This document shows positions 1-8,560 of a stretch of DNA of 58,528 nt, piece after piece. Within the stretch, counting starts at the first letter, position 1, and every line of letters starts with the position of its first letter. The stretch comes from Chitinophagaceae bacterium (lineage in GTDB: Bacteria > Bacteroidota > Bacteroidia > Chitinophagales > Chitinophagaceae): contig JAJTFY010000008.1 of NCBI GenBank assembly GCA_021299175.1, positions 1 through 58,528 on the forward strand, written 5' to 3'. Under the pieces are notes generated by a model. It ran no database searches, had not been told where the DNA came from, and saw only the letters and a list, made by a program, of their open reading frames with translations. A program made the translations under genes and the position numbers.

Positions 1-1270
1 TTAGTGTAGCGATGAATGCATGGATTGTCTTCTTGTCTATGCTCGACTTGCCTCTAGTCAACTCCTTCAATGCCTCATAGGGTTGAGGATAGTTTTCCCT
101 TCTTAGGATGGTTTGTATGGCCTCTGCCACAACCGCCCAATTCCTGTCCAGGTCAGCCATGATGGCCTCTTCATTCAGCACCAGTTTTGAAAGGCCTTTG
201 TTGATGGAATTCAATGAAATCATGGTATGGGCAAGTGGAATGCCGATGTTTCGGATCACTGTCGAATCTGTAAGGTCTCTTTGTAATCTGGAGATAGGAA
301 GCTTTGCAGAAAAATGCTCAAAAAGAGCATTGGCGATACCAAGATTACCCTCTGCATTTTCAAAGTCGATAGGGTTGACTTTATGGGGCATGGCAGAAGA
401 ACCAACCTCTCCCTTCCTTGTCTTTTGTCTGAAATATTCCATTGAAATATAGGTCCAGACATCCCTGCAAAGGTCGATCAGGATGGTATTGATCCTTTTG
501 ATGCCATCAAAATGAGCAGCCAAGTGGTCATAATGTTCGATTTGTGTGGTGTATTGCTGGCGTTGAAGCCCTAACTTACTCTCGCAAAATGCATTGGCAA
601 ATCTCACCCAGTTGGTTTTGGGATAGGCCACTGCATGGGCATTGAAGTTGCCTGTTGCACCACCAAATTTGCATGAGTAAGGAACCTGGTTCAGCAGGGA
701 AATCTGGTCTTCGATCCGCTCAACAAATACCATGATTTCTTTTCCGAGATTGGTAGGAGAGGCCGGCTGTCCATGGGTTCTGGCCAACATGGGGATGTTT
801 TTCCAGCTGTTGGCCAGTTTTCTGAGCGTGAGGCTGAGGTTGCTGATGGATGGCAGGTATTCATTTTCCAGCGACTCTTTCCACATCATCGGAACAGCTG
901 TATTGTTCACGTCTTGTGAGGTAAGACCGAAATGAATGAATTCTTTCAAATCACCCAGTTCGTGTTTCTCCAGTTCTTTTTTCATGTAGTATTCCAAGGC
1001 CTTCACATCATGGTTGGTCACCTTTTCCAGGTTTTTTATTTCCATGGCTGTTTCAGGGCTGAAATCCAGGTATATTTTTCTGAGCTTGTTGGCATTGGCT
1101 GCGCTCAGGTTGAATATTTTTTTCTGTGACAGAGCGATAAAATACTCTGTTTCAACCCTTAGGCGGTACTGCATCAGGGCAAATTCTGAAAAATATGCTG
1201 AAAGAACCTCCACCTGTGAGCGGTAGCGGCCATCGATAGGAGAAATTGCGGTAAGTGTATTGAGTTCCAT
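1..1270 (-). CDS. purB: Adenylosuccinate lyase, C-terminus cut by window edge
   Basis: This enzyme cleaves adenylosuccinate to AMP and SAICAR to AICAR, both releasing fumarate, in cytoplasmic purine synthesis. The translated minus strand begins MELNTLTAISPIDGRY, a typical PurB N-terminus. It carries the fumarase/aspartase superfamily signature GSSAMPHKVNP followed by IDFENAEGNL, and an upstream THGQPASPT segment holding the conserved His. About 423 codons are visible. The family is usually around 450 residues, so roughly the last 25 to 30 residues lie beyond base 1. The start is the ATG at 1268-1270. The gene is divergent from mqnA across a 48-base gap. Confidence 0.95.
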   Translation of the reverse strand, partial: MELNTLTAISPIDGRYRSQVEVLSAYFSEFALMQYRLRVETEYFIALSQKKIFNLSAANANKLRKIYLDFSPETAMEIKNLEKVTNHDVKALEYYMKKELEKHELGDLKEFIHFGLTSQDVNNTAVPMMWKESLENEYLPSISNLSLTLRKLANSWKNIPMLARTHGQPASPTNLGKEIMVFVERIEDQISLLNQVPYSCKFGGATGNFNAHAVAYPKTNWVRFANAFCESKLGLQRQQYTTQIEHYDHLAAHFDGIKRINTILIDLCRDVWTYISMEYFRQKTRKGEVGSSAMPHKVNPIDFENAEGNLGIANALFEHFSAKLPISRLQRDLTDSTVIRNIGIPLAHTMISLNSINKGLSKLVLNEEAIMADLDRNWAVVAEAIQTILRRENYPQPYEALKELTRGKSSIDKKTIHAFIATL

Positions 1271-1288
1271 TGTGTACCTTAATTGATG

Positions 1289-1296
1289 TAATTTTG
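1289..1296 (+). promoter_or_regulatory. -7 element TAATTTTG upstream of mqnA
   Basis: TAATTTTG matches the Bacteroidota housekeeping -7 consensus TAnnTTTG and ends 22 bases before the mqnA start. No well-spaced TTTG -33 box is visible; the nearest TTG is only about 16 bases upstream. Position and match are seen, function is inferred. Confidence 0.4.
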
Positions 1297-1318
1297 AGGC
1301 TAAATTACGTCAATATAA

Positions 1319-2068
1319 GTGGAAAGGAAAATCAGGATCGGAGCCGTGAGTTATTTGAATACCAAGCCCTTGTTATATGGGCTTCAGCATGGGCCGATCA
1401 GGGATGATATCGAGCTCACCCTGGACTACCCATCCAACCTGGTCAAGGCCTTGAAAAATGATCAAATTGACATTGGCTTGTTGCCTGTGGCAGCATTGTT
1501 GGATATCAGCGATTATCAGATTGTTTCAGATTATTGCATAGGAACTGAGGGTGAGGTTGCTTCCGTTTGCGTTTTCAGTGAGGTGCCTTTGGATGAAATC
1601 GACACGGTGTTATTGGATTATCAGTCAAGAACATCAGTAATGCTCTGTAGAATTTTGTTTGCCAAACACTGGAAAAAATCAGTTCAGTTCATCAATGCAG
1701 CAGATGAAACATACATCGACAATATCAAAGGAAATGTTGCAGGTTTGGTGATAGGGGATAGGGCGCTAAAGATAAGGGATAGATTTACATACATCTATGA
1801 CCTCGGACTGGGTTGGAAGGAAATGACTGGCATGCCCTTTGTTTTTGCGGTTTGGGTGACAACATCAAAATTTCAATCTGATGTTGTTGAGAAATATTCA
1901 AATGCATTTCAATTGGGCATAAATCAAATTCCGGTAATTGTTGGTCAGAATCTCTTTCTGGAATACAATCTTTTTGATTATTTTACCAAAAACATATCCT
2001 ATTCGCTGGATTCATCCAAAATCAAAGGTTTAAAAGCTTTTCTGGCTTACATTGAGGGCATGGAATAG
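1319..2068 (+). CDS. mqnA: Chorismate dehydratase, futalosine menaquinone pathway
   Basis: MqnA dehydrates chorismate to 3-enolpyruvoyl-benzoate, the first committed step of the futalosine route to menaquinone. The 249-residue protein has the family N-terminus with VSYLNTKPL, which forms the substrate-binding cleft of this periplasmic-binding-protein-like fold. Further on it has IDIGLLPVAAL and GLVIGDRAL, both typical of MqnA. Length fits the family (about 250-280). The start is a GTG at 1319, chosen because it immediately precedes the conserved start and lies downstream of a -7 element. It is divergent from purB, and its stop is 31 bases before the gmd-like gene. mqnE, acting next in the pathway, lies 30 kb away on the other strand; mqnB, C and D are not in the window. 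Confidence 0.93.
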   Translation: MERKIRIGAVSYLNTKPLLYGLQHGPIRDDIELTLDYPSNLVKALKNDQIDIGLLPVAALLDISDYQIVSDYCIGTEGEVASVCVFSEVPLDEIDTVLLDYQSRTSVMLCRILFAKHWKKSVQFINAADETYIDNIKGNVAGLVIGDRALKIRDRFTYIYDLGLGWKEMTGMPFVFAVWVTTSKFQSDVVEKYSNAFQLGINQIPVIVGQNLFLEYNLFDYFTKNISYSLDSSKIKGLKAFLAYIEGME

Positions 2069-2099
2069 TCCATCACTTATCAGAATATACAAAAGTCAA

Positions 2100-3065
2100 A
2101 TGAATAAAAAGACTGCAATCATCACAGGAATCACAGGTCAGGATGGGGCCTACTTAGCAGAATATCTGTTACAAAAAGGTTATTTTGTAGTTGGTTTGAC
2201 AAGGTCTTATACCTCTGTTGGTCTTTCGAAATTGGCCAAATTAGGCATCGAAAATCAGGTCAACATAGAAGAATGTGATTTGATGGACTATTCTTCAATC
2301 ATCAGAATCTTACAAAAATTCAATCCGGACGAGTTTTATAACCTTGCTGCTCAGAGTTCAGTAGCAGCCTCTTTTAACCAGCCAATTGGTACAATTCACT
2401 TCAATGCTATATCTGTATTGAATATCTTGGAGGCTATACGATCTTCAAATGCTGCCATTCGATTTTATCAGGCTTCCAGCAGTGAAATGTTTGGCAGGGT
2501 AACTGATTTGCCCATCAGAGAGGAAAGTGTGTTAAACCCCGTTAGCCCATATGCCATTTCAAAAGCTACTGCTCACTGGATTGTCAGGAATTATCGCGAT
2601 GCTTATGGAATATTTGCTTGTAGTGGCATTCTTTTCAATCATGAATCAGCTTTGAGGGATGATACTTTTTTTGTCAAGAAAGTAATCGTAGCTGCATTGA
2701 AGATAAAGACGGGTAAATTGGATATGCTGAAGCTCGGAAATATCATGATCAGAAGGGATTTCGGTTCCTCCAAGGAATATGTAAAAGTCATGCATGCCAT
2801 GCTTCAACATGATTTGCCGGATGACTATATTGTGTCATCTGGCAAATCTGTTTTATTGAAAGATATCGTAGATTTTGTCTTCAATTATATCCAAGTTCCA
2901 ACAGAAAAGTACATGGTTGATGAATCGCTTTTTCGTCCCTCAGAGATCAATGATCTATATGGTGACAGTACAAAAGCAAGGGAAAAGCTTGGATGGGATT
3001 ACCAATTAGATTTTTTTGAAGTCTTAGCTAATATCATCGAAGAGGTAAAATTGTCCTATAATTGA
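2100..3065 (+). CDS. Short GDP-mannose 4,6-dehydratase-like SDR
   Basis: This is an extended short-chain dehydrogenase of the nucleotide-sugar type, closest by motifs to GDP-mannose 4,6-dehydratase, which makes GDP-4-keto-6-deoxymannose for fucose, rhamnose or perosamine. Visible motifs are the NAD(P)-binding GITGQDGAYLAEYLL (residues 10-24), FYNLAAQSSVAASF, the YxxxK pair in SPYAISKATAHW, and GILFNHES, which is characteristic of Gmd. At 321 residues it is shorter than classical Gmd (340-370) and lacks the loop before the FRPSE region. The segment after GILFNHES has diverged (RDDTFFVKK instead of the usual RGETFVTRK). The ATG at 2100 is preferred over an upstream in-frame start at 2052, which would overlap mqnA. 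It opens the glycan locus and is followed directly by a GT2 gene. A related 4-keto-6-deoxy reductase activity cannot be excluded. Confidence 0.75.
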   Translation: MNKKTAIITGITGQDGAYLAEYLLQKGYFVVGLTRSYTSVGLSKLAKLGIENQVNIEECDLMDYSSIIRILQKFNPDEFYNLAAQSSVAASFNQPIGTIHFNAISVLNILEAIRSSNAAIRFYQASSSEMFGRVTDLPIREESVLNPVSPYAISKATAHWIVRNYRDAYGIFACSGILFNHESALRDDTFFVKKVIVAALKIKTGKLDMLKLGNIMIRRDFGSSKEYVKVMHAMLQHDLPDDYIVSSGKSVLLKDIVDFVFNYIQVPTEKYMVDESLFRPSEINDLYGDSTKAREKLGWDYQLDFFEVLANIIEEVKLSYN

Positions 3066-3071
3066 TTGATC

Positions 3072-3854
3072 ATGTGCAGGATTTCTGTTGTCACCATTTG
3101 TTTTAATAACCTGGAGGAACTGAAAAGAACCTGTAAGTCAGTTGATGAACAGCATAATTCACCTCATGAGCATTGGATCATTGATGGATCCAATTCGAAA
3201 GATATTCTTCATTGGCTGAATACAACGCCTCAGCCTGCCTATCGGAAATGGGTTTGTGAGCCAGACAAGGGAATTGCAGATGCTTTCAATAAGGGAATAA
3301 AAAGATCAACAGGTGAAATTGTACAATTGTTGAATGCTGCGGATATATATGCAAACAATGATGTTTTAGCAAGGGTTTCTGAAGCTTTTGATCATGATCC
3401 GATTTCCCAATGGTTGACTGGTAAAATTTACATGAGCAGGGTCGGGAGTATGGTTTTGGTGGGTAAGGCTTTTAATGCCCAAAAACTTTACCGTGGTATG
3501 AGAAGTATTTCCCATCCCACATGGTTTGTAAGAAGGAGCGTCTACAATGAATTGGGTGATTATGATGGGCGATATAAAATTGCCATGGATTATGATATGA
3601 TGTGTCGCCTGAAAGATCATAAAGCAGCATTTCTGGACCTCCCTCTGGTAATCTTTGATGACAGTGGTATAAGTACTCAGAATTATTTGGCTGCACTAAA
3701 GGAAACAAAACAGGTGTATCATAGCCACTTTGGCTTTTCGTTAAAAATGGAGATTTGGCAGATTCGTCTTAGCGTATTGTATTGGTTGCAAAAAACACCC
3801 CTTGGTAAGTTTCTTTTTTTAATCAAGCGAAAATTGGGTTTGGAAAATCTTTGA
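3072..3854 (+). CDS. Glycosyltransferase family 2 (WcaE-like)
   Basis: This 260-residue GT-A fold enzyme should transfer a sugar from a nucleotide donor to a growing glycan at the inner face of the membrane. The N-terminus ISVVTICFNN is the classic GT2 first strand. It is followed by HWIIDGSN, by EPDKGIADAFNKGI and by GEIVQLLNAADIY, the metal-binding region of WcaE-type enzymes, where NAAD stands for the more common NSDD. The later SHPTWFVRRSVY is also typical of this subgroup. The ATG at 3072 lies 6 bases after the end of the Gmd-like gene, so the two are almost certainly cotranscribed; an in-frame TTG at 3066 is an alternative start. Donor and acceptor cannot be read from the sequence. Confidence 0.85.
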   Translation: MCRISVVTICFNNLEELKRTCKSVDEQHNSPHEHWIIDGSNSKDILHWLNTTPQPAYRKWVCEPDKGIADAFNKGIKRSTGEIVQLLNAADIYANNDVLARVSEAFDHDPISQWLTGKIYMSRVGSMVLVGKAFNAQKLYRGMRSISHPTWFVRRSVYNELGDYDGRYKIAMDYDMMCRLKDHKAAFLDLPLVIFDDSGISTQNYLAALKETKQVYHSHFGFSLKMEIWQIRLSVLYWLQKTPLGKFLFLIKRKLGLENL

Positions 3855-3875
3855 GATGTCTGAAGTGTGTTAATA

Positions 3876-4991
3876 TCATTTGGGTAAGTACTGTTCATAA
3901 AGCCTGTGGGTTTTGAGCACCGTATTTTTCCATGTAAATATTGAAACACGCCCATAACCCTTTTCAACAAGTTCAGTGCACTTCAATGGGTCAAATAGTA
4001 TTTCTAAAGCCACTTTTGCCATTTCGGCGGGATTAAGCGGATCAAAATATGCTGCGGCATCGCCCCCAATTTCTTCTAAACAGGATCCTTTGGCAGTAAT
4101 ACAGGGTAATCCGCAACTGAAGGCCTCAACAATTGGCAATCCAAATCCTTCATAAAGGCTTGGGTAAATTAATATTTTTGCATTTTTGTAGAGTCTAATG
4201 ATATCGTCGTCTCCAAGAATTGGCTGGTAAACAATGCGGTTTCCCATGCCTGCTTTACTGATAATTTCTTTTTCTTCAATGGTAAAATTGCCTCCACCGC
4301 CAAAAACGAATTGCAGCTCTGGGGCAGACTTTGCAATGATTTCTATGGCTTTTATGTAGTTCCTGAAGTTTTTATGTTCTCCCTTTCTACTACCAATATA
4401 CAAGACGTATGGATGTATTGATTCTTCTTTTTTGTATTTGGCGATAGCTTCAGATTCCAGTGAACAACCAAGATGAATTGTAGTTACTTTTTGGGCGTCA
4501 ATGTTGAAATACTCAATGATGTCTTGCCTTGTATTTTCGGATATAGCAATGATATGGTCCGCGGCTGTGATGATCTTTTCCCGATGCCGTATTAGTCTAG
4601 AAAATTTTTTATTGTTAACATTGTATTTCTCATCAATCATATCTAAAACAGTGATGAACATTGGCTTTTTTTGTCTGTTTAACAAGGCTGACTGATGGAA
4701 ATAAGTGGGGTGAAAAATGTCAAAAGCAGTTGACCGCGCCTTGACAAATGTATTCATATGGTTAATCAGCTTTACCAGGTCTTTTTTCCCTTTAAAATCT
4801 GCATGGGTTAGCCAGTGTTTATCTGGATGCAATTGTTGGCAAAACACGTTATTTGAAAATTTTACATCCAATATAGGCGTAAACAGTTCCATATCCTTGG
4901 CACCATTGATCAACTCAAAAAAGTAACGGGAGATTCCACCAAAAGACTGTTTACAAAAGATTTGATGGTCGTAATAAACACGCATATTCAA
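3876..4991 (-). CDS. Glycosyltransferase family 4
   Basis: This 371-residue GT-B fold, GT4-type (group 1) retaining glycosyltransferase probably acts in assembly of the same surface glycan. The N-terminus MRVYYDHQIFCKQSFGGISRY has the GG-containing acceptor-domain loop. The donor domain shows YVLYIGSRKGEHKN and the E-x7-E type signature in SLYEGFGLPIVEAFSCG, followed by CLEEIGGDAAAYFDP. It converges with the GT2 gene across 21 bases without a visible hairpin. The first ATG is used; a second ATG two codons on is equally possible. Specificity is unknown. Confidence 0.88.
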   Translation of the reverse strand: MNMRVYYDHQIFCKQSFGGISRYFFELINGAKDMELFTPILDVKFSNNVFCQQLHPDKHWLTHADFKGKKDLVKLINHMNTFVKARSTAFDIFHPTYFHQSALLNRQKKPMFITVLDMIDEKYNVNNKKFSRLIRHREKIITAADHIIAISENTRQDIIEYFNIDAQKVTTIHLGCSLESEAIAKYKKEESIHPYVLYIGSRKGEHKNFRNYIKAIEIIAKSAPELQFVFGGGGNFTIEEKEIISKAGMGNRIVYQPILGDDDIIRLYKNAKILIYPSLYEGFGLPIVEAFSCGLPCITAKGSCLEEIGGDAAAYFDPLNPAEMAKVALEILFDPLKCTELVEKGYGRVSIFTWKNTVLKTHRLYEQYLPK

Positions 4992-5106
4992 GAAAATTGA
5001 ATGATAAAGATAGCTTTTGCTCTACAAATAGTAAATTAGCTTCTATTTAGCTAAGAACTAAATGAAGATTATGTAATTTAATCATAGTTTGAGGTAATTT
5101 TCAACA

Positions 5107-5829
5107 ATGAATAAAAGTATCAATTTTCTTATTCCTCGTGGTTCTGATTTTAATCCCCGCATAAGTGCATCTCCCTATCTGGTCAGGAACAGGTTATTGT
5201 ACGGTATATCTAAGCATATCGATAAGTTGAATGGAAAATTACTTGATTTTGGTTGTGGAGCAAAGCCGTATAAAAATATCATAAATGTTAAGGAATACAT
5301 TGGCCTAGATTTTCCTAGTGAAGGCCATGATCATAGCAACGAATTAATTGATGTTTTTTATGATGGCAAAAACATTCCCTTTGAAGACGATACTTTTGAT
5401 TCAATATTTTCAAGTGAAGTCTTTGAACATGTATTTAATTTGGATGAAGTATTGCATGAGTTGTTTCGCGTGTTGAAGCCTGGCGGAATTATTTTGATAA
5501 CTTGTCCTTTTGTCATTGGAGAACATGAACAGCCTAATGATTTTGCCCGATACACTTCATTCGCCCTTAAGCACATTATGGTTAAAGGTGGTTTTGATGT
5601 TGTTCATTATGAAAAGCTTGGAGGTAGTATTGATTCAATTGTTCAATTGAGGCTAACGTATTTTCAGAAAAATATCATGCCTTATTTTGAAAAAATACCT
5701 GTGTTGAGAAGTTTATTGCGAAAAGGAGTGAATACCTTTTTGAATGTATACGCAAATATTATCGGAAAATTACTTCCAAAATCAGACGAATTGTATTTGA
5801 ATAATTTAATTATTTGCAGGAAACCATGA
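5107..5829 (+). CDS. Class I SAM-dependent methyltransferase
   Basis: A 240-residue Rossmann-fold methyltransferase. SAM motif I is clear in LLDFGCGAKPYKNI. It is followed by the acidic strand YIGLDFPSEG, then by PFEDDTFDSIFSSEVFEHV (motif II/III of the Methyltransf_11 type) and LKPGGIILITCPF. The C-terminal half, with hydrophobic and aromatic residues, resembles glycan-locus methyltransferases that modify a sugar or its carrier. It sits alone on the plus strand between minus-strand genes and ends 2 bases before the stop of the next gene. The sequence TAATTTTC about 10 bases upstream is a near match to a -7 element. Substrate unknown. Confidence 0.8.
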   Translation: MNKSINFLIPRGSDFNPRISASPYLVRNRLLYGISKHIDKLNGKLLDFGCGAKPYKNIINVKEYIGLDFPSEGHDHSNELIDVFYDGKNIPFEDDTFDSIFSSEVFEHVFNLDEVLHELFRVLKPGGIILITCPFVIGEHEQPNDFARYTSFALKHIMVKGGFDVVHYEKLGGSIDSIVQLRLTYFQKNIMPYFEKIPVLRSLLRKGVNTFLNVYANIIGKLLPKSDELYLNNLIICRKP

Positions 5830-5831
5830 GC

Positions 5832-6809
5832 TTAGGAAAAAATAATTTTTATTATTTTTTCGATTTTTAATTTCCATTTCAGCATTTTCTTTTCAATTTT
5901 CTTAAAGTCAACCATTGGTTTTCTCTCTCGACCTATTAGAGAATCAATGAGTTGAATATTTGTTTCGTACGCTGATTTGTATTCTTTGAACAGGCTGCTT
6001 AAATCATTTCTGTTCCCTAGGTTGTACCTGTCTTGATGTATGGATATTTTATCAATATCATCAAATGAAAATCCACTAAAATGGAAAAAAACCAGTTTGT
6101 ATGCATCGTTTACACACCATTCATTATTATGAGATATCCTTCTTTCATGCAAATTCCAGTGGGCTACATTGTAGCCGGGATTTTTTAAAACCAAAACAGA
6201 TTCAAAGTAAATTGGAGCAAAATTTAACCAAATTTGGTCAACAAACATTCCTTTCTCAAAGTCTACATAACAATATTTGAGTGTCCTGCTTTTCCACCAT
6301 TCGAGGAATTTTATTCCACCGGAAGAATTCGAAACGATAAAAAAGCCTGCATTGTACATTCCGGAATTCAGGATGTCCAATTCTGATGTTAAATGATTGT
6401 CTAAGGGAAATTTGCTTAAAGAATGCGGAGTAATGATGATTTCATATTTGGCTAATTCATTTTCAAGCGTAAATTCATTATAAAAGACCAGATCGGAGTC
6501 GAGGTATGTGATAGAATCAGTTTCTTTATACTGTTCAAAAAGCCAGCAACCGAGGTAGGGTTTTATGGCGTTGCAAAATTCAAAATTATTATACTTTGAT
6601 CTGAGAATCTCCTTTTTTTCAAAGTCAATTGTTCCAATGAATACATGTCTTATGTTGGGATTGTCCCAAATTTCATTACTCTCATAGGTCTCATTGTCGA
6701 TGTTAAATATAAAAACGTCAAAGTTGGGATTGAATTGCAGGAATGTTCCAACGGCAATTTTAGTCTGCGCAAGATAATTCCTTGAAGTTATGGCGAAAGC
6801 AATTTTCAA
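5832..6809 (-). CDS. Putative GT-A glycosyltransferase (family 8-like)
   Basis: A 325-residue protein resembling the nucleotide-diphospho-sugar transferases of the GT8 group. Visible features are an N-terminal strand (KIAFAITSRNYLAQTKIAV), the DxD metal site in ITYLDSDLVFY near residue 100, and the later FNAGF-like stretch LNSGMYNAGFFIV and WCVNDAYKLVFFHFSGF, which place it in the family whose members recruit a hexose donor. The C-terminus is basic and Lys-rich, perhaps for membrane association. The codon use and AT content look stronger than in the flanking housekeeping genes. It lies between the methyltransferase and the TylF-type gene. Donor and acceptor are not predictable. Confidence 0.65.
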   Translation of the reverse strand: MKIAFAITSRNYLAQTKIAVGTFLQFNPNFDVFIFNIDNETYESNEIWDNPNIRHVFIGTIDFEKKEILRSKYNNFEFCNAIKPYLGCWLFEQYKETDSITYLDSDLVFYNEFTLENELAKYEIIITPHSLSKFPLDNHLTSELDILNSGMYNAGFFIVSNSSGGIKFLEWWKSRTLKYCYVDFEKGMFVDQIWLNFAPIYFESVLVLKNPGYNVAHWNLHERRISHNNEWCVNDAYKLVFFHFSGFSFDDIDKISIHQDRYNLGNRNDLSSLFKEYKSAYETNIQLIDSLIGRERKPMVDFKKIEKKMLKWKLKIEKIIKIIFS

Positions 6810-6864
6810 AAATTGGCATTTAAATTGAGGGAATAATGTTTATGTGCTTTAACTACCTTGAAAC

Positions 6865-7599
6865 TCAATGAGGTTTGATGATCAATCTGCCAGTGTAGTC
6901 AATTCTCATCATAAATATTGGAATATTATTATTTGTGAAATATTCATCAACAGCTTTTTTACAGCCTTCCCAATGTCCATAATCATCTATAATCAATACG
7001 CCACCTTTGACCAATTTAGGATACAGGTGTTCTAATTCGAATTTTGTTGAACTGTACCAGTCAGTATCGAGTCTTAATATTGCAATTTTATTGATTTGAG
7101 TCTGTGGAATGGTTTCTTCAACAAGTCCCTTTACAAAATTGATTTTTTCTTTAGGATATCCCGTACTTAAGATATTTCCTGTGGTTTCCTCATAATTGCT
7201 ATATGCCCATGTTAAGGATTTTTCCTTTTCTTCCTCATTCATTAGATGTTGAGCTGAGGTTTGTTTAAAGTTTTTATCTAAAACGTCTGGCTCAGGCATT
7301 CCTTCATATGTGTCAAATACCCAGAAGTTTCTATCGGTTTGATTGAGTTCAATTAGTTTTTTTTGCATGCACATAACACTTCCTCCTTTCCATGTCCCAC
7401 ACTCCACAAAATCTCCTTCAATCCGGTTGGTTGAAACATAACTGACAGCATCAATCAATGATTTTAATCTTTCAACAGAAGTCATTGTATAAGGCTTCAC
7501 GAAATTGATTATTTCCCAGTCATTTGCTGTAAAATCTGCGTAGAGGGTATTGTCAGTAGATTCAGTTTTCAGGATCCTCTTTATGATATTTTTAATCAT
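6865..7599 (-). CDS. TylF/MycF-family O-methyltransferase
   Basis: A 244-residue protein of the TylF (macrocin O-methyltransferase) family. Members outside macrolide clusters often methylate sugar hydroxyls in surface glycans. Supporting motifs are VERLKSLIDAVSYV, the SAM-binding GDFVECGTWKGGSV, FDTYEGMPEPD, ILRLDTDWYSSTKFEL with the metal-binding Asp residues, and GGVLIIDDYGHWEG with the DD pair. The length is usual for the family. It lies 40 bases downstream of the GT2 gene in the minus-strand block. Together with the separate class I methyltransferase it suggests an O-methylated sugar in the product, which is an inference. Confidence 0.85.
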   Translation of the reverse strand: MIKNIIKRILKTESTDNTLYADFTANDWEIINFVKPYTMTSVERLKSLIDAVSYVSTNRIEGDFVECGTWKGGSVMCMQKKLIELNQTDRNFWVFDTYEGMPEPDVLDKNFKQTSAQHLMNEEEKEKSLTWAYSNYEETTGNILSTGYPKEKINFVKGLVEETIPQTQINKIAILRLDTDWYSSTKFELEHLYPKLVKGGVLIIDDYGHWEGCKKAVDEYFTNNNIPIFMMRIDYTGRLIIKPH

Positions 7600-7639
7600 T
7601 TAATTAATATTTTGAAAATATTGAGGGTGGTTTTATTCA

Positions 7640-8560
7640 TTAAAATCCGATGAAACCTTTGATTGCATCGATTCTGAATTGTATGATAGGCAAAGATTTC
7701 GCAGGTTTCCCTTGAAGCAAATATAATAAACCAAGCGTAAATGAAGCCCCTAACTTGAATAAGTATTCCGTCATTTTTAGTACAAAACCTATTTTGCCTT
7801 TCCCTCTGATTCTCACTCTTTCACCTCGACCAATCCCGCTCGCAACCCGGTACATGTACTCTCTGGTAAGCTTGGATGTTTCAATCACGTGCTGAACTTG
7901 AACTGATGGATCGTAAAATATGGGCTTTCCCAATTTTTTAAGTCGAAAAAAGAAATCTTTTCCCTCTCCACCGATGCGCAGTGTTCCTTTGACTCCAGGT
8001 AGATTTTCATTGAACCCTCCAATGGTATCAAAGTCTGATTTCTTGACTGCCATGTTGGATTCCAGCGGATATTTATCCTCACTGAATGTTGTCAATTGAT
8101 GACTGTAATTAAAATTTCCAACAAGTGAGGATACAAAATGCGACATCCATTTTGGTTCACATGGGATATAGAGTGGGATGATTCTTCCTCCTAATCCTCC
8201 AGCTTCCGGGTGTTTGTCAAAAAAAGATACAATTTTCTCAAGGAAATCCTCTTTTGCAACAGCATCATCGTCCATAAAGACCAAAATCTGTCCACGGGCT
8301 TTTTTCGCTCCTGTATTTCTTGCAAAGGATGATCCTTGTTGAGTTTCAGTGATATAAAATGCATTCAATCCAGTGTTTTCCTTCATGTATTCACTACAGA
8401 CTGTGGCTGTGGCATCAGTACTGTTGTTGTCCACTACAATTACTTCAAATGTTGATTTTGGAAGGCTTTGCTCTGATAAACTTTTCAAAGCATCCAAAAT
8501 ATACTTTGCACGATTGTATGAACATATGATTACAGAAATGTCAACATTTTTCTGTTTCAT
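7640..8560 (-). CDS. Glycosyltransferase family 2
   Basis: A 306-residue GT2 enzyme. The N-terminus ISVIICSYNRAKYILDALKSL is the family hallmark. It is followed by EVIVVDNNSTDAT, by ARNTGAKKARGQILVFMDDDAVAKEDFL with the DDD metal site, and by GGFNENLPGVKGTLRIGGEGKDFFFRL (the acidic ED-like catalytic region). A hydrophobic C-terminal segment around residues 265-285 could dock it to the membrane. Its start codon shares one base with the stop of the YfhO-type gene (TAATG arrangement), so the two are very likely translationally coupled. Confidence 0.88.
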   Translation of the reverse strand: MKQKNVDISVIICSYNRAKYILDALKSLSEQSLPKSTFEVIVVDNNSTDATATVCSEYMKENTGLNAFYITETQQGSSFARNTGAKKARGQILVFMDDDAVAKEDFLEKIVSFFDKHPEAGGLGGRIIPLYIPCEPKWMSHFVSSLVGNFNYSHQLTTFSEDKYPLESNMAVKKSDFDTIGGFNENLPGVKGTLRIGGEGKDFFFRLKKLGKPIFYDPSVQVQHVIETSKLTREYMYRVASGIGRGERVRIRGKGKIGFVLKMTEYLFKLGASFTLGLLYLLQGKPAKSLPIIQFRIDAIKGFIGF

